A stretch of 64,000 nucleotides of DNA from Streptomyces collinus Tu 365 (GTDB lineage: Bacteria; Actinomycetota; Actinomycetes; Streptomycetales; Streptomycetaceae), in NCBI RefSeq assembly GCF_000444875.1, contig NC_021985.1:3047535-3111534 (forward strand), in the 5' to 3' direction. Made by a program: the position numbers and the translations under genes. Numbering within the stretch: position 1 is the stretch's first letter; every line of letters begins with the position of its first letter. Under the pieces are notes generated by a model. The model was given only the letters and a program-made list of their open reading frames with translations, was not told the DNA's origin and did no database searches. Positions 8,726 through 18,027 of the stretch are shown piece after piece.

Positions 8726-10600
8726 TTACTTCTTGCTCTTGGCCGACCCCGCGCTGTCATCGCTGGAGAGCACCGCGATGAAGGCCTCCTGCGGAACCTC
8801 CACGGAACCCACCATCTTCATCCGCTTCTTGCCTTCCTTCTGCTTCTCCAGCAGCTTCCGCTTACGGGAGATGTCACCGCCGTAGCACTTGGCGAGGACG
8901 TCCTTGCGGATGGCGCGGATGGTCTCACGGGCGATCACCCGGGAGCCGATGGCGGCCTGGACCGGCACCTCGAAGGCCTGCCGCGGGATGAGTTCCTTCA
9001 GCTTGGCCACGAGCCGCACACCGTAGGCGTACGCCTGGTCCTTGTGGGTGATCGCCGAGAAGGCGTCGACCTTGTCGCCGTGCAGCAGGATGTCGACCTT
9101 GACCAGGCTCGACGTCTGCTCGCCGGTGGGCTCGTAGTCCAGCGAGGCGTAGCCGCGGGTCTTGGACTTCAGCTGGTCGAAGAAGTCGAACACGATCTCC
9201 GCGAGCGGGAGGGTGTAGCGGATCTCGACCCGGTCCTCGGAGAGGTAGTCCATGCCGAGCAGGGTGCCGCGCCGGGTCTGGCACAGCTCCATGATCGAGC
9301 CGATGAACTCGGTCGGCGCCAGGATGGTGGCGCGCACGACCGGCTCGTACACCTCGTCGATCTTGCCCTCGGGGAACTCGCTGGGGTTGGTGACCGTGTG
9401 CTCGGTCCCGTCCTCCATGACCACGCGGTAGACCACGTTCGGCGCGGTCGCGATCAGGTCGAGGCCGAACTCGCGCTCCAGCCGCTCCCGGATCACGTCC
9501 AGGTGCAGCAGGCCGAGGAAGCCGACGCGGAAGCCGAAGCCCAGGGCCGCGGACGTCTCCGGCTCGTAGACCAGCGCGGCGTCGTTGAGCTGGAGCTTGT
9601 CGAGGGCCTCGCGCAGCTCCGGGTAGTCGGAGCCGTCCAGCGGGTACAGACCCGAGAAGACCATCGGCTTCGGGTCCTTGTAACCGCCGAGCGCCTCGGT
9701 GGCGCCCTTGGCCTGGCTGGTGACGGTGTCACCGACCTTCGACTGGCGGACGTCCTTCACGCCGGTGATGAGGTAGCCCACCTCACCGACCCCGAGCCCG
9801 TCGGCCGGCAGCATCTCGGGCGAGGTGACACCGATCTCCAGCAGCTCGTGCGTGGCGCCCGTCGACATCATGCGGATGCGCTCGCGCCTGTTGAGCTGGC
9901 CGTCGATGACACGCACGTACGTCACGACACCGCGGTAGGAGTCGTAGACCGAGTCGAAGATCATCGCGCGCGCGGGCGCGTCGGCGACGCCGACCGGCGG
10001 CGGGATCTCCTTGACGACCTTGTTCAGCAGCGCGTCGACGCCGAGACCGGTCTTCGCGGAGACCTTGAGCACGTCCTCCGGGTCACAGCCGACCAGGTTC
10101 GCCAGCTCCTCGGCGAACTTCTCCGGCTGCGCGGCCGGCAGGTCGATCTTGTTCAGCACGGGGATGATCGTGAGGTCGTTCTCCATCGCCAGGTAGAGGT
10201 TGGCGAGGGTCTGCGCCTCGATGCCCTGGGCGGCGTCGACGAGGAGGATGGTCCCCTCGCAGGCGGCCAGCGACCGCGAGACCTCGTAGGTGAAGTCGAC
10301 GTGCCCCGGGGTGTCGATCATGTTGAGGATGTGGGCCGTGCCCTGGTCGGGGCCCTCGGTCGGGGCCCAGGGCAGACGCACCGCCTGGGACTTGATCGTG
10401 ATGCCGCGCTCGCGCTCGATGTCCATACGGTCGAGGTACTGAGCACGCATCTGCCGCTGCTCGACCACACCGGTCAGCTGGAGCATCCGGTCGGCGAGCG
10501 TGGACTTGCCGTGGTCGATGTGCGCGATGATGCAGAAATTGCGGATCAGAGCCGGGTCGGTACGGCTCGGCTCGGGCACATGGTTAGGGGTCGCGGGCAC
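8726..10600 (-). CDS. lepA: Elongation factor 4 (LepA), back-translocating ribosomal GTPase
   Basis: A 624-residue translational GTPase. G1 is AHIDHGKST, the switch region contains [11 protein letters not shown]3 is DTPGHVDF and G4 is NKID. The protein then runs through EF-G-like domains to the LepA-specific C-terminal domain ([23 protein letters not shown] region; [16 protein letters not shown]). GTG 10600 gives the usual N-terminus ([19 protein letters not shown]); an in-frame ATG 60 bp upstream is less likely. It is divergent from rpsT, a common arrangement in actinobacteria. Confidence 0.96.
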   Translation of the reverse strand: MPATPNHVPEPSRTDPALIRNFCIIAHIDHGKSTLADRMLQLTGVVEQRQMRAQYLDRMDIERERGITIKSQAVRLPWAPTEGPDQGTAHILNMIDTPGHVDFTYEVSRSLAACEGTILLVDAAQGIEAQTLANLYLAMENDLTIIPVLNKIDLPAAQPEKFAEELANLVGCDPEDVLKVSAKTGLGVDALLNKVVKEIPPPVGVADAPARAMIFDSVYDSYRGVVTYVRVIDGQLNRRERIRMMSTGATHELLEIGVTSPEMLPADGLGVGEVGYLITGVKDVRQSKVGDTVTSQAKGATEALGGYKDPKPMVFSGLYPLDGSDYPELREALDKLQLNDAALVYEPETSAALGFGFRVGFLGLLHLDVIRERLEREFGLDLIATAPNVVYRVVMEDGTEHTVTNPSEFPEGKIDEVYEPVVRATILAPTEFIGSIMELCQTRRGTLLGMDYLSEDRVEIRYTLPLAEIVFDFFDQLKSKTRGYASLDYEPTGEQTSSLVKVDILLHGDKVDAFSAITHKDQAYAYGVRLVAKLKELIPRQAFEVPVQAAIGSRVIARETIRAIRKDVLAKCYGGDISRKRKLLEKQKEGKKRMKMVGSVEVPQEAFIAVLSSDDSAGSAKSKK

Positions 10601-10826
10601 GCAGGGTCCTGTCTCTTGAGGCGCCTTATGCCTCGGGTCGGATCGATACGTAGTCTCCATGGTCCCACGCGGCGGGACCGGGGACCGTTTTGGGCCGCTC
10701 GCAGGGCCACTGGTACTGTAGATGGCTGTGCCTCATGCCCTCTCGGCGCGAGGCACGTCAGAGAAATTTTGGATCACCGGTACGGGACCCGAGCGGCCCC
10801 GTTCCTGAACCTGAAAAGGCTCCTTC

Positions 10827-11093
10827 GTGGCGAACATCAAGTCCCAGATCAAGCGGATCAAGACCAACGAGAAGGCTCGGCAGCGCAACAAGGCCGTCAA
10901 GTCCTCCCTGAAGACCGCGATCCGCAAGGCCCGCGAGGCCGCTGCCGCGGGTGACGTCGAGAAGGCCACCGAGCTGCAGCGCGTTGCCGCGCGTGCGCTC
11001 GACAAGGCCGTCTCCAAGGGCGTCATCCACAAGAACCAGGCCGCCAACAAGAAGTCGGCGCTTGCTTCCAAGGTCGTCGCGCTCAAGGGCTGA
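10827..11093 (+). CDS. rpsT: 30S ribosomal protein S20
   Basis: An 88-residue, strongly basic protein ([20 protein letters not shown]) with the full-length S20 pattern, including the conserved [16 protein letters not shown]-terminal segment. It binds 16S rRNA in the small subunit. It is divergent from lepA across a 226-bp gap that must contain both promoters; no clear sigma-factor box was assigned there. A perfect hairpin sits 126 bp downstream. Confidence 0.98.
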   Translation: MANIKSQIKRIKTNEKARQRNKAVKSSLKTAIRKAREAAAAGDVEKATELQRVAARALDKAVSKGVIHKNQAANKKSALASKVVALKG

Positions 11094-11218
11094 GACCCTT
11101 ACTGATCTGACCGCCGGAAGGACCCAGAGCGGGCCCTCTCTCATCCGCTCCCGACCGGCACCCCAGGATCCGCGCGCGGCCTGCGTTCGCCACGCGGGCG
11201 CGGATCCGGCAGCTTGAT

Positions 11219-11269
11219 CCGAAGGCCCCGGCACCCTCCCTTCCCCAGGGCGGACACCGGGGCCTTCGG
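11219..11269. terminator. Inverted repeat between rpsT and NTF2-like gene
   Basis: Perfect 13-bp arms CCGAAGGCCCCGG (11219-11231) and the reverse complement at 11257-11269, separated by 25 nt. It lies between convergent genes, so it can serve both. It is probably the rpsT terminator. Confidence 0.7.
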
Positions 11270-11286
11270 CATGCCCGCACCGGGGC

Positions 11287-11682
11287 TCAGGCCCAGAAGT
11301 CGTCGTTCTCGCCGAGGTCCGGTACGCACTCGTCGATGTCGGTGATCTTGTCCCCGACGATCCGCAGGACCAGGCAGCCGTCCTCGTGGTGACGCCTGCC
11401 CGCGCGCTCCGCGGTGATGTGGTGCAGCGCGACCGCGTGCCCCCGGCCGTCGACGAACACACCGCGCAGGTCCGCGCGGAAGCTGCCGCCGGTCTCCTGG
11501 AAGAGCCGCTCGTACATGCCGATGACCGCGTCCTGCCCCTTGAAGTCCCCGGACAGCGGGTGCCGGCCGGGGACATGGTGCGTGACGTCGGCCGTCATCA
11601 GCCCGCGCAGGGCGTCCATGTCGACGCGGAGGAAGGCGTCGTACCCCTTGCGGACGAGGGTCGCGTGCGGGTGTTCAGCCAT
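11287..11682 (-). CDS. SnoaL-like/NTF2-fold protein
   Basis: A 131-residue cone-shaped NTF2-fold protein. It shows the family's pattern of an N-terminal helix, DMDALRGLMTADVTHHVPG, then strands with GHAVALHHITAER and KITDIDECVPD. It has no signal peptide. Such proteins are ketosteroid-isomerase-like enzymes or binding proteins of unknown substrate. ATG 11682 is preferred because an AAAGG ribosome-binding site lies about 8 nt upstream; an in-frame GTG at 11694 would overlap that site. It appears to be a monocistronic core-region gene, not part of the polyketide cluster. Confidence 0.75.
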   Translation of the reverse strand: MAEHPHATLVRKGYDAFLRVDMDALRGLMTADVTHHVPGRHPLSGDFKGQDAVIGMYERLFQETGGSFRADLRGVFVDGRGHAVALHHITAERAGRRHHEDGCLVLRIVGDKITDIDECVPDLGENDDFWA

Positions 11683-11781
11683 GGCGATCGCCACCTTTCC
11701 ACGCGTCGGCGAGGTGGGGCTGACAGCTCCGATTCTCCTCGCCGGCCCGCGCGCGGCGACTGGATCACCGCGCCGGGCGGT

Positions 11782-12771
11782 TCAGCCCCGGCCCCGGGAC
11801 CGCGCGGCCCGCGCGATGGTCACGACCGCCTTCTCCAGGGCGTACTCGGGGTCGTCGCTCCCGCCCTTCACCCCGGCGTCGGCCTCCGCGACCGCCCGCA
11901 GGGCCACGGAAACCCCGTCCGGCGTCCAGCCGCGCATCTGCTGGCGGACCCGGTCGATCTTCCACGGCGGCATCCCCAGCTCACGGGCCAGGTCGGCGGG
12001 CCGGCCACCGCGCGCCGACGACAGCTTCCCGATCGCGCGCACCCCCTGGGCCAGCGCGCTGGTGATCATCACGGGGGCCACGCCGGTGGCCAGCGACCAG
12101 CGCAGCGCCTCCAGGGCCTCCGCCGTACGGCCCTCCACCGCCCGGTCGGCGACCGTGAAACTCGACGCCTCGGCCCGCCCGGTGTAGTACCTCCCGACGA
12201 CCGCCTCGTCGATCGTCCCCTCGACGTCCGCCACCAGCTGGGACGCCGCCGAGGCCAGCTCCCGCAGATCACTGCCGATGGCGTCGCACAGCGCCTGGCA
12301 CGCCTCCGGCGTCGCCGACCGCCCGAAGGACCGGAACTCGCCCCGCACGAACGCCAGCCGGTCCGCCGGCTTGGTCATCTTCGGGCAGGCCACCTCCCGC
12401 GCCCCGGCCTTGCGCGCGGCGTCCAGCAGCCCCTTGCCCTTCGCGCCGCCCGCGTGCAGCAGCACGAGCGTGATCTCCTCGGCGGGCGACCCGAGGTACG
12501 CCTTCACGTCCTTGACCGTGTCGGCCGACAGGTCCTGCGCGTTGCGCACCACCACGACCTTGCGCTCTGCGAACAGCGACGGGCTGGTCAGCTCGGCGAG
12601 CGTGCCGGGCTGCAACTGGTCCGGGGTCAGGTCCCGGACGTCCGTGTCGGCGTCGGCGGCTCTCGCGGCGGCCACCACCCCCTGCACGGCACGGTCGAGC
12701 AGCAGGTCCTCCTGGCCCACCGCCAGGGTGACGGGGGCGAGGAGGTCGTCGTCAGCGGTCTTCTTGGCCAT
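11782..12771 (-). CDS. holA: DNA polymerase III delta subunit
   Basis: A 329-residue clamp-loader subunit. It begins MAKKTADDDLLAPVTLAVGQEDLLLDRA, shows the delta pattern of an AAA+ fold lacking a functional Walker A, and ends with a three-helix collar domain (LARELGMPPWKIDRVRQQMRGW). ATG 12771 is chosen because the actinobacterial family begins with MAxK; an in-frame start 30 bp upstream is possible. It marks the last clear housekeeping gene before the biosynthetic region. Confidence 0.92.
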   Translation of the reverse strand: MAKKTADDDLLAPVTLAVGQEDLLLDRAVQGVVAAARAADADTDVRDLTPDQLQPGTLAELTSPSLFAERKVVVVRNAQDLSADTVKDVKAYLGSPAEEITLVLLHAGGAKGKGLLDAARKAGAREVACPKMTKPADRLAFVRGEFRSFGRSATPEACQALCDAIGSDLRELASAASQLVADVEGTIDEAVVGRYYTGRAEASSFTVADRAVEGRTAEALEALRWSLATGVAPVMITSALAQGVRAIGKLSSARGGRPADLARELGMPPWKIDRVRQQMRGWTPDGVSVALRAVAEADAGVKGGSDDPEYALEKAVVTIARAARSRGRG

Positions 12772-12819
12772 CACGGACAGCATCCCACGCGGCACCGACA
12801 ACGCGTCCGCGCCGCCGGA

Positions 12820-13074
12820 TCACGGCTCCTCCCGCCAGCCGTCCCACTCCCCCGCGAAGGAGTCGAGCGCCGCCGCGTCGAGGCGCTCCTCCGCGTCCGT
12901 CAGCACGACCAGCCACTGGGCGTCCTCGGCGTCGTCCTCCCCGGCCAGCGCGTCCCGCACGATCCGCGGTTCCTCGTCGAGGCCGAACCGCCCCTCCAGT
13001 GCCCGTGCCGCCTCGTCCGCGGCCTCGCGGTCGGGCAGGACCAGCACATGTCTCACATCGCTCACGGGGTTCAT
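12820..13074 (-). CDS. Small acidic protein, possibly RraB-like
   Basis: An 84-residue acidic protein (MNPVSDVRHVLVLPDREAADE) with a short beta-alpha-beta pattern: VLVLPD, then a helix with ARALEGRFG, then QWLVVLTDAEERLD. The pattern is reminiscent of RraB-fold (RNase E inhibitor-like) proteins, but the match is weak and no function should be assigned. It sits 48 bp upstream of holA on the same strand and is probably cotranscribed. Confidence 0.6.
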   Translation of the reverse strand: MNPVSDVRHVLVLPDREAADEAARALEGRFGLDEEPRIVRDALAGEDDAEDAQWLVVLTDAEERLDAAALDSFAGEWDGWREEP

Positions 13075-13120
13075 TGTCCGGTACGCGCGGCAGGGGCCCG
13101 CCGCGCCCGCGCTCCCGTGC

Positions 13121-13948
13121 TCAGCGGGAGGTCCGGCCGAGCAGGTCGACGACCTCGCCGAGGAACCCCTCGTCGAGCATGGTGGAGACCGCCGTGTCGC
13201 CCTCGTCGCCGTAGCCCGCGTCGTGGCAGGCCACGCCGATCAGATGGCCGCCGTCCAGCGCGAAGGTGCCGAAGGACCACTCGCCGTGCGAGGCCGGGGT
13301 GCCCGTCGGGGTGAGCAGCGCGCGGTGGTCCGGGTCGAAGCCGAACTGGGTGAAGCCCATCCGCATGCCCTGCCCGAGCGCCTTGGTGTAGGCCTCCTTC
13401 AGGACCCAGGTGCGCAGGAGGTCGCGCTGCTGTTCCTCCTCGGGGAGGGCGGCCAGGCGGCGGCGCTCGGCCGGGGTGCACACATGGCGCTCGACCGCCG
13501 AGTACTGGATGCGGCGGTCGCCCCGCTCGGTGTCGACGCCGATCCGGCCGCGCCGGTTCAGGCCCACCACCAGCAGGTCGCCGGTGTGGCTGAGGCTCAC
13601 CTCGATCTGGTCGCAACCCCGCAGGTACGGCCGCCCGCCCGCCTTGGACGCGAGTTCCACCGCGTCCGGCGGGGTCTGCAGGACGGCACCGGCCGTGTGC
13701 TTCAGCAGCAGCCGGGAGGCCGCGAAGCGGTCGCGGGCCTGCGGGTCGGTCAGGGCGTGCAGCCGCTGCCAGTCGCGGGCGCCGAGCACCGGGCGCAGCC
13801 GGGGGTCGGCCAGGGTGGCGGGCAGCCAGCCGCGCCACGACGCGTGGACGACGACGTGGCCGTGCCAGGCCATGGACTGCCTGACCCGGCTCCACGGGCC
13901 GTCCGGCCCGGGCATGTGCAGGGGCGCCGCCACTGCGGGACTGTTCAC
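13121..13948 (-). CDS. Sfp-type 4'-phosphopantetheinyl transferase
   Basis: A 275-residue PPTase that transfers the phosphopantetheine arm of CoA to carrier-protein serines. The two diagnostic motifs are present: RIGVDTE (the metal-binding GVDxE) and WVLKEAYTKALGQGM (the W-x-x-KEA-x-x-K motif). The length fits the Sfp/Gsp (type II) group that serves secondary metabolism. The start is GTG 13948, overlapping the stop of the upstream acyl-CoA dehydrogenase gene (GTGA), so it is the last gene of a three-gene operon. Likely clients in this window are the type II ACP, the NRPS PCP and the stand-alone PCP. Confidence 0.9.
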   Translation of the reverse strand: MNSPAVAAPLHMPGPDGPWSRVRQSMAWHGHVVVHASWRGWLPATLADPRLRPVLGARDWQRLHALTDPQARDRFAASRLLLKHTAGAVLQTPPDAVELASKAGGRPYLRGCDQIEVSLSHTGDLLVVGLNRRGRIGVDTERGDRRIQYSAVERHVCTPAERRRLAALPEEEQQRDLLRTWVLKEAYTKALGQGMRMGFTQFGFDPDHRALLTPTGTPASHGEWSFGTFALDGGHLIGVACHDAGYGDEGDTAVSTMLDEGFLGEVVDLLGRTSR

Positions 13949-15666
13949 GGGGTACCTGCTTCCGCCAGGGGCGCGTCGTGAAGGTCGAGACCGCGGCCGG
14001 CGGCGAAGCGCGCCAGCAGTTCCTCCATCACGCGGTCGACGCAGTCCGCGGGGAGGGGCGGCAGGGTGAGGCCGAGCCGGCGGCCCAGCCGGTGCAGCGC
14101 CAGCACGAGCCAGGCCGGCTCGGCGAGGAAGCCCTCGGTGTGCCGTTCCCAGGTGGCGAGGGCGGCTCCGACGACGCAGAGCACCGCGTGGCGGTCGGCG
14201 CGTGCGGCCATGGCGGGGCCGGTGAGGGCCGCCCGGTCGCCCGGCTCCACGGCGCGGCAGTCGTCGCGCAGTTCCCGCAGGGCGTCCCGGAAGGCGGTGG
14301 CCATGGTGCGCAGGACCGAGCCGTACGGGCCCGGGGCGGTGTCCCCGGCGAGGCGGTCGGCGCCGGCGCCGAGCGCCGCGGCCAGGAAGTCGCCGCCGCC
14401 GGCCACCTGGAGGGCGGTGAGGTCGAGGGCGGGGACCCGGGCGCCGGGGGCGAAGAGGGCGTCGGCGGGCTCGGGTTCGACGCCCCAGGAGGTGCGGGCG
14501 AGCAGGGGCAGCTGGGGGACGACTACGGCCTGGCAGGAGGCGGTGCCGGCGTGACCGAGACCGGCGGCGGGCAGGTCGCGCAGCAGTTTGGAGAGCATGC
14601 CCTGGTCGGTGTCGCGGCTGTAGCCGCCGGCGCCGAGCACGGTGGCCAGCTCCTCGAGATCGTCGCGGAGCAGGTCGGGCACGAGGTACTTGAGTCCGGC
14701 CGCGGCCAGATGGGCGCTGTCCGGGAGCAGGGACAGGGCGCGCAGTACGGCGGTGGCGCAGCTGTCGCTCGCCAGGAGGTCCGCGAACACGCCCGCCAGG
14801 ACGCCGCGCTGCCGTCGGCCGAGGGCGCCGGCGGCGAGGGCGGTGCGCAGCGCCGAGCGCAGCACGGTGTCCACGGAGGCGATCACCGCGCCGGTGATGA
14901 GGGTGCGGTTGAGCTGGAAGGTGCGCAGGGCGAGGCGTACGCCGGCGCCCTCCGCGCCGACCAGGGCGGTGCCGGGGACCCGGCAGTCCTCGAACTCGTA
15001 TCCGGCGAAGCGGCAGCCGCGCATGCCGGTGGTGGGGCGGCGGCCGAGCAGTCCGAGCCCGTCGCCGCGCAGGGCGTGGGGGTCGAGGAGCAGCACCGAG
15101 TGGGCGGCCGGGCCGGGCGCGGGGTCGGTCCGGACGTAGGCGACGACCGCGCCCGCCCGGTCGGCGTTGACGACGACGTCCTTGCGGCCGCGCAGCAGGT
15201 AGCCGTCGCCGTCGGGCAGGGCGTCGACCTCGCCGCGGAGCATCGCGGTGCCGTGCGCGAGGGAGCGGTGCACGATCGCGGCCCGGCCGCCGGAGGCCAG
15301 CAGCCCTGCCACGTGGGCGCGTTGGGCCGGCGATCCGGCGGCGAAGACCGGGGCCGCCGCGAACAGCGAGGTGATGCCGTACCCGAAGCCGAGGGCCATG
15401 TCGCGGCGGAAGACGGGGCGCAGCATGTGGACGAGGCTCTCGGCGTCGTGCAGCCGGCCGCCGAGCGCGACCGGGACCAGCTCCGCGCCGAACCCCTCGT
15501 CGTCGAGCAACGCCTCCGCCTCCGGCAGGAGTTCGCAGGCGTCGTCGGCGGCGAGGAGGGCCCGGAAGCCGAGGGGGTTGGCGGGGTCGCCGGGGTCGCC
15601 GAACCGGCGTTCGAGGCGGGCGGCCCGGTGGCGGACGTCGTCCCGCTCACGGAGTTCCACGGTCAC
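13945..15666 (-). CDS. Acyl-CoA dehydrogenase-like flavoprotein
   Basis: A 573-residue protein with an acyl-CoA dehydrogenase fold. The mid-domain segment (FAAGSPAQRAHVAGLLASGG, DGYLLRGRKDVVVNADRA) is followed by GAEGAGVRLALRTFQLNR and a helical C-terminal domain containing GAGGYSRDTDQGML. It is longer than the usual ~390 residues because of extended C-terminal helices (to about residue 570). I cannot place the catalytic Glu with confidence. The start GTG 15666 overlaps the stop of the FAAL gene and its own stop overlaps the PPTase start. Tight coupling suggests it oxidises or rearranges an acyl chain activated by the FAAL, most plausibly carrier-bound. Confidence 0.78.
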   Translation of the reverse strand: MTVELRERDDVRHRAARLERRFGDPGDPANPLGFRALLAADDACELLPEAEALLDDEGFGAELVPVALGGRLHDAESLVHMLRPVFRRDMALGFGYGITSLFAAAPVFAAGSPAQRAHVAGLLASGGRAAIVHRSLAHGTAMLRGEVDALPDGDGYLLRGRKDVVVNADRAGAVVAYVRTDPAPGPAAHSVLLLDPHALRGDGLGLLGRRPTTGMRGCRFAGYEFEDCRVPGTALVGAEGAGVRLALRTFQLNRTLITGAVIASVDTVLRSALRTALAAGALGRRQRGVLAGVFADLLASDSCATAVLRALSLLPDSAHLAAAGLKYLVPDLLRDDLEELATVLGAGGYSRDTDQGMLSKLLRDLPAAGLGHAGTASCQAVVVPQLPLLARTSWGVEPEPADALFAPGARVPALDLTALQVAGGGDFLAAALGAGADRLAGDTAPGPYGSVLRTMATAFRDALRELRDDCRAVEPGDRAALTGPAMAARADRHAVLCVVGAALATWERHTEGFLAEPAWLVLALHRLGRRLGLTLPPLPADCVDRVMEELLARFAAGRGLDLHDAPLAEAGTP

Positions 15667-17375
15667 GGGCTGAGCCCTCCCTCCGCCGCGCGGGCGTACA
15701 GCGGCCTCAACTCGCCGCGCAGGTACAGGTCGCGCATCAGGGAGCGGCGGACCTTGCCGCTGGTCGTGCGGCGGACGGTGCCGGGGCGGACCAGGACCAC
15801 CCGGCCGGGGTCGGCGCCGAACTCGCCGTGCAGCCGGCCCCGCACCCGGTCGGCCAGTTCGGCCAGCTGCCGGGTGCTCCAGCCGGTGCCGTGGACCTCC
15901 TGGATGGCCACGATCTCCTCCCGTTCGGCAGCAGCGGCGAGCACGACGGCCGAGCCGAACGGGGCTCCGGTGCGCGCCAGTTGGCGTTCGGCCTCCTGGG
16001 GGTGCAGGGTCCGGCCGTCGATCAGGAGGGCGTCCTTGATGCGGCCGGTGACGTACAGCTCGCCGTCGGACAGGGCACCGAGGTCGCCGGTGCGCAGGAA
16101 GCCGTGTTCGCCGCGGGCGGTGACCGCGGCGAAGGCGGCGGCGGTCTCCGTGGGGCGGCGCCAGTATCCGGCCGTGACCGCGGGGCCGCGGACCCAGATC
16201 TCCCCGACCGTTTCGTCCGTGAGGACCGCGGAGGTGTCCGGGTCGACGATGCGCACGGTGTCCGGGGCCGGGCGGCCGCAGCCGACGACCGTGCGCACCG
16301 CACGGCCCGGGACGGGAGGGGTGAGCGTGCCGTGGTCCAGTGCGGCGGCGCAGACGGTGGTGGTCCGCGCCGGGTCCGGGCCGCCGACGCTGACCAGCAG
16401 GGTCGCCTCGGCGAGGCCGTAGCCCGCGACCAGTGCGCCGGTGCGCAGGCCCGCGGCGGCGAAGCGGCGCGCGAAGGCGTCCTGGGTGACGGCCGAGACG
16501 GGCTCGGACGCGTTGACGGCGACGGCCAGCCGGCCGAGGTCGAGCTCCGCGAGGTCGGCGTCGGTGACGGCGGCCAGGCAGCGGGCGTACGCCGAGTCGG
16601 GGGCGGCGGTGACGGTGACGCCGTGCCGGGCGACCTCGCGCAGCCAGCGCAGCGGGTCGGCGGCGAACAGGCTCTGGGGCATGAGGACCGCGGTGGCGCC
16701 GAGCCAGAGGGGGTGCAGGAGCTGGCCGATGAGGCCCAGGTCGTGGTGGAGCGGCAGCCAGCCGCCGATGCGGGCGGTCCGGTCCGTGCGCAGGGCGTCC
16801 TTGAGCGCCCGCATGACGGCGAGCAGGTTGGCGTGCGTGACGCGGACGCCGCGCGGGGCGGCGGTGCTGCCGGAGGTGTACTGGATGAGGGCGGTGTCCC
16901 CGGGGCCGGGGGCGGCCGGCTCCCCGTCGCCGGCTGCGGCCGGCAGGTGGTCGACCGCGAGGCACACGACCGCGGAGCGTCCGGCGTCGGCGAGCCGGCG
17001 GGAGAACTCGGGGGCGTGCGCGGAGTGGGTGAGCAGCAGGGGCGCGTCGGTCTCCGCGGCGATGGCGGCGGTGCGTTCGGCGGCGGCCCGCGAGGCGTCC
17101 GGCGGAGGTACGGGGACCGCGACGGCCCCCGCGTACAGGCAGCCGAGCAGGGCCGCCACCGTGTCCGGGCCGCTGTCGGTGGCGACCAGGACCGGGACGC
17201 CGGCGGCCCGGCGCCCGCGCAGCGCGGCGGCCACGGTGCGGGCCCGGGCGTCCAGTTCGCGGTAGTCGAGGGCGGTGGCCCGGCCGGTCTCGTCCAGGCA
17301 GAGCAGAGCGGTGTCCCCGGCGCTCGCGGAGAACCGCTCCGCCAGTGCGCGTGTGAAGCTCGTCGCCGCTGTCAT
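15663..17375 (-). CDS. Fatty acyl-AMP ligase (FAAL)
   Basis: A 570-residue adenylating enzyme of the FAAL group, which activates a fatty acid as acyl-AMP for transfer to an acyl carrier protein rather than to CoA. The evidence is the motif YTSGSTAAPRGVRVTH, the FAAL-typical GWLPLHHDLGLIG, PQSLFAADPLRWL, and a C-terminus ending in RRTTSGKVRRSLMRDLYL. It begins an overlapping operon FAAL-dehydrogenase-PPTase. No dedicated ACP lies beside it, so the acceptor must be encoded elsewhere, possibly at 29.7, 47.7 or 54.5 kb in this window. Confidence 0.9.
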   Translation of the reverse strand: MTAATSFTRALAERFSASAGDTALLCLDETGRATALDYRELDARARTVAAALRGRRAAGVPVLVATDSGPDTVAALLGCLYAGAVAVPVPPPDASRAAAERTAAIAAETDAPLLLTHSAHAPEFSRRLADAGRSAVVCLAVDHLPAAAGDGEPAAPGPGDTALIQYTSGSTAAPRGVRVTHANLLAVMRALKDALRTDRTARIGGWLPLHHDLGLIGQLLHPLWLGATAVLMPQSLFAADPLRWLREVARHGVTVTAAPDSAYARCLAAVTDADLAELDLGRLAVAVNASEPVSAVTQDAFARRFAAAGLRTGALVAGYGLAEATLLVSVGGPDPARTTTVCAAALDHGTLTPPVPGRAVRTVVGCGRPAPDTVRIVDPDTSAVLTDETVGEIWVRGPAVTAGYWRRPTETAAAFAAVTARGEHGFLRTGDLGALSDGELYVTGRIKDALLIDGRTLHPQEAERQLARTGAPFGSAVVLAAAAEREEIVAIQEVHGTGWSTRQLAELADRVRGRLHGEFGADPGRVVLVRPGTVRRTTSGKVRRSLMRDLYLRGELRPLYARAAEGGLSP

Positions 17376-17480
17376 ACCCTGCTCCCCCTGCGCCGGTGCG
17401 AATGCCTGTCCACTCCTACTCTGCGTGCCGGTCCTTGACGAACACTTGACGATCGATCGCGCTGGTCGGTCCCGGTCCGG

Positions 17481-17774
17481 TCATCGGCGGAACCGCGGCG
17501 CCCCGTCGAGCAGATCGTGCAGGAGGTTCATCTCCTGCTCACTGAGCGGGAGGTCGGGGCGCAGTCGTTCCGGATGGCCGGGCGGCGGGCCGTCGGCGTC
17601 GACGGCGACCATCAGCCGGAAGCCGTCGTCGAGGCCGCGGAGCCGGGCCCCGGTGCTGTCGGCCGCCGCGAGGTACAGATCGACGCCGCCGTGGACCATG
17701 AGGGCGTGTCCCACCGGTCGCAGCCAGCGGCCGAGCCGGCGGCGCCAGTGGCCGGGACGCTTCCATCGGGCCAT
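17481..17774 (-). CDS. Small protein, DUF6059-like
   Basis: A 97-residue protein, MARWKRPGHWRRRLGRWLRPVG, with a basic amphipathic N-terminus and a moderately acidic remainder ending EQEMNLLHDLLDGAPRFRR. I associate it with the DUF6059 group that often sits beside Streptomyces regulators, but only by pattern memory. ATG 17774 is preferred to GTG 17786 because AAAGG lies about 10 nt upstream. It is divergent from the response regulator at 18028 and lies 105 bp upstream of the FAAL operon, to which it may belong. Confidence 0.5.
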   Translation of the reverse strand: MARWKRPGHWRRRLGRWLRPVGHALMVHGGVDLYLAAADSTGARLRGLDDGFRLMVAVDADGPPPGHPERLRPDLPLSEQEMNLLHDLLDGAPRFRR

Positions 17775-17775
17775 G

Positions 17776-17811
17776 TCAGAGCACACCTTTCAAGCCGCGG
17801 TATCCGTTCAT
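17776..17811 (-). CDS. Candidate 11-residue leader peptide ORF
   Basis: A tiny frame MNGYRGLKGVL with GGGAGAGG about 9 nt before its ATG. It ends one base before the ATG of the 97-residue gene, so translation could be coupled. It could be a leader, a small signal peptide or chance. No family is known to me. Confidence 0.25.
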   Translation of the reverse strand: MNGYRGLKGVL

Positions 17812-18027
17812 CTCGGTCGCCTCTCCCTTCACCTCCGGCCGGTCGGCGGCCGGGGTGGCAGGGAGGATGGGAGGACAGGCCGGAGAAGTGCCGGAGAACC
17901 ACTGGAACTTCGGTGGAGAGGTCGCGAAAGGGCGTGTCGCGACGCAACTGATTTTGGCCATCCTTATCGATCGGTGGGTGCGGCATACTTGGCCGAGTCT
18001 GATTCAACTGAGACACGGGGGGCATGA

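Noticed and set aside
13945..15666. Reading the acyl-CoA dehydrogenase-like gene as a proline dehydrogenase for pyrrole formation with the stand-alone A domain and PCP.
   Set aside because: It is coupled to a FAAL 40 kb away from the PCP, and its length and C-terminus do not resemble PltE/RedW-type enzymes. The link is not supported.
17941..18027. A sigma-70-like promoter for the response regulator (TTGGCC and CATACT).
   Set aside because: The spacing of about 24 bp is too long for a standard promoter, so no box was assigned.
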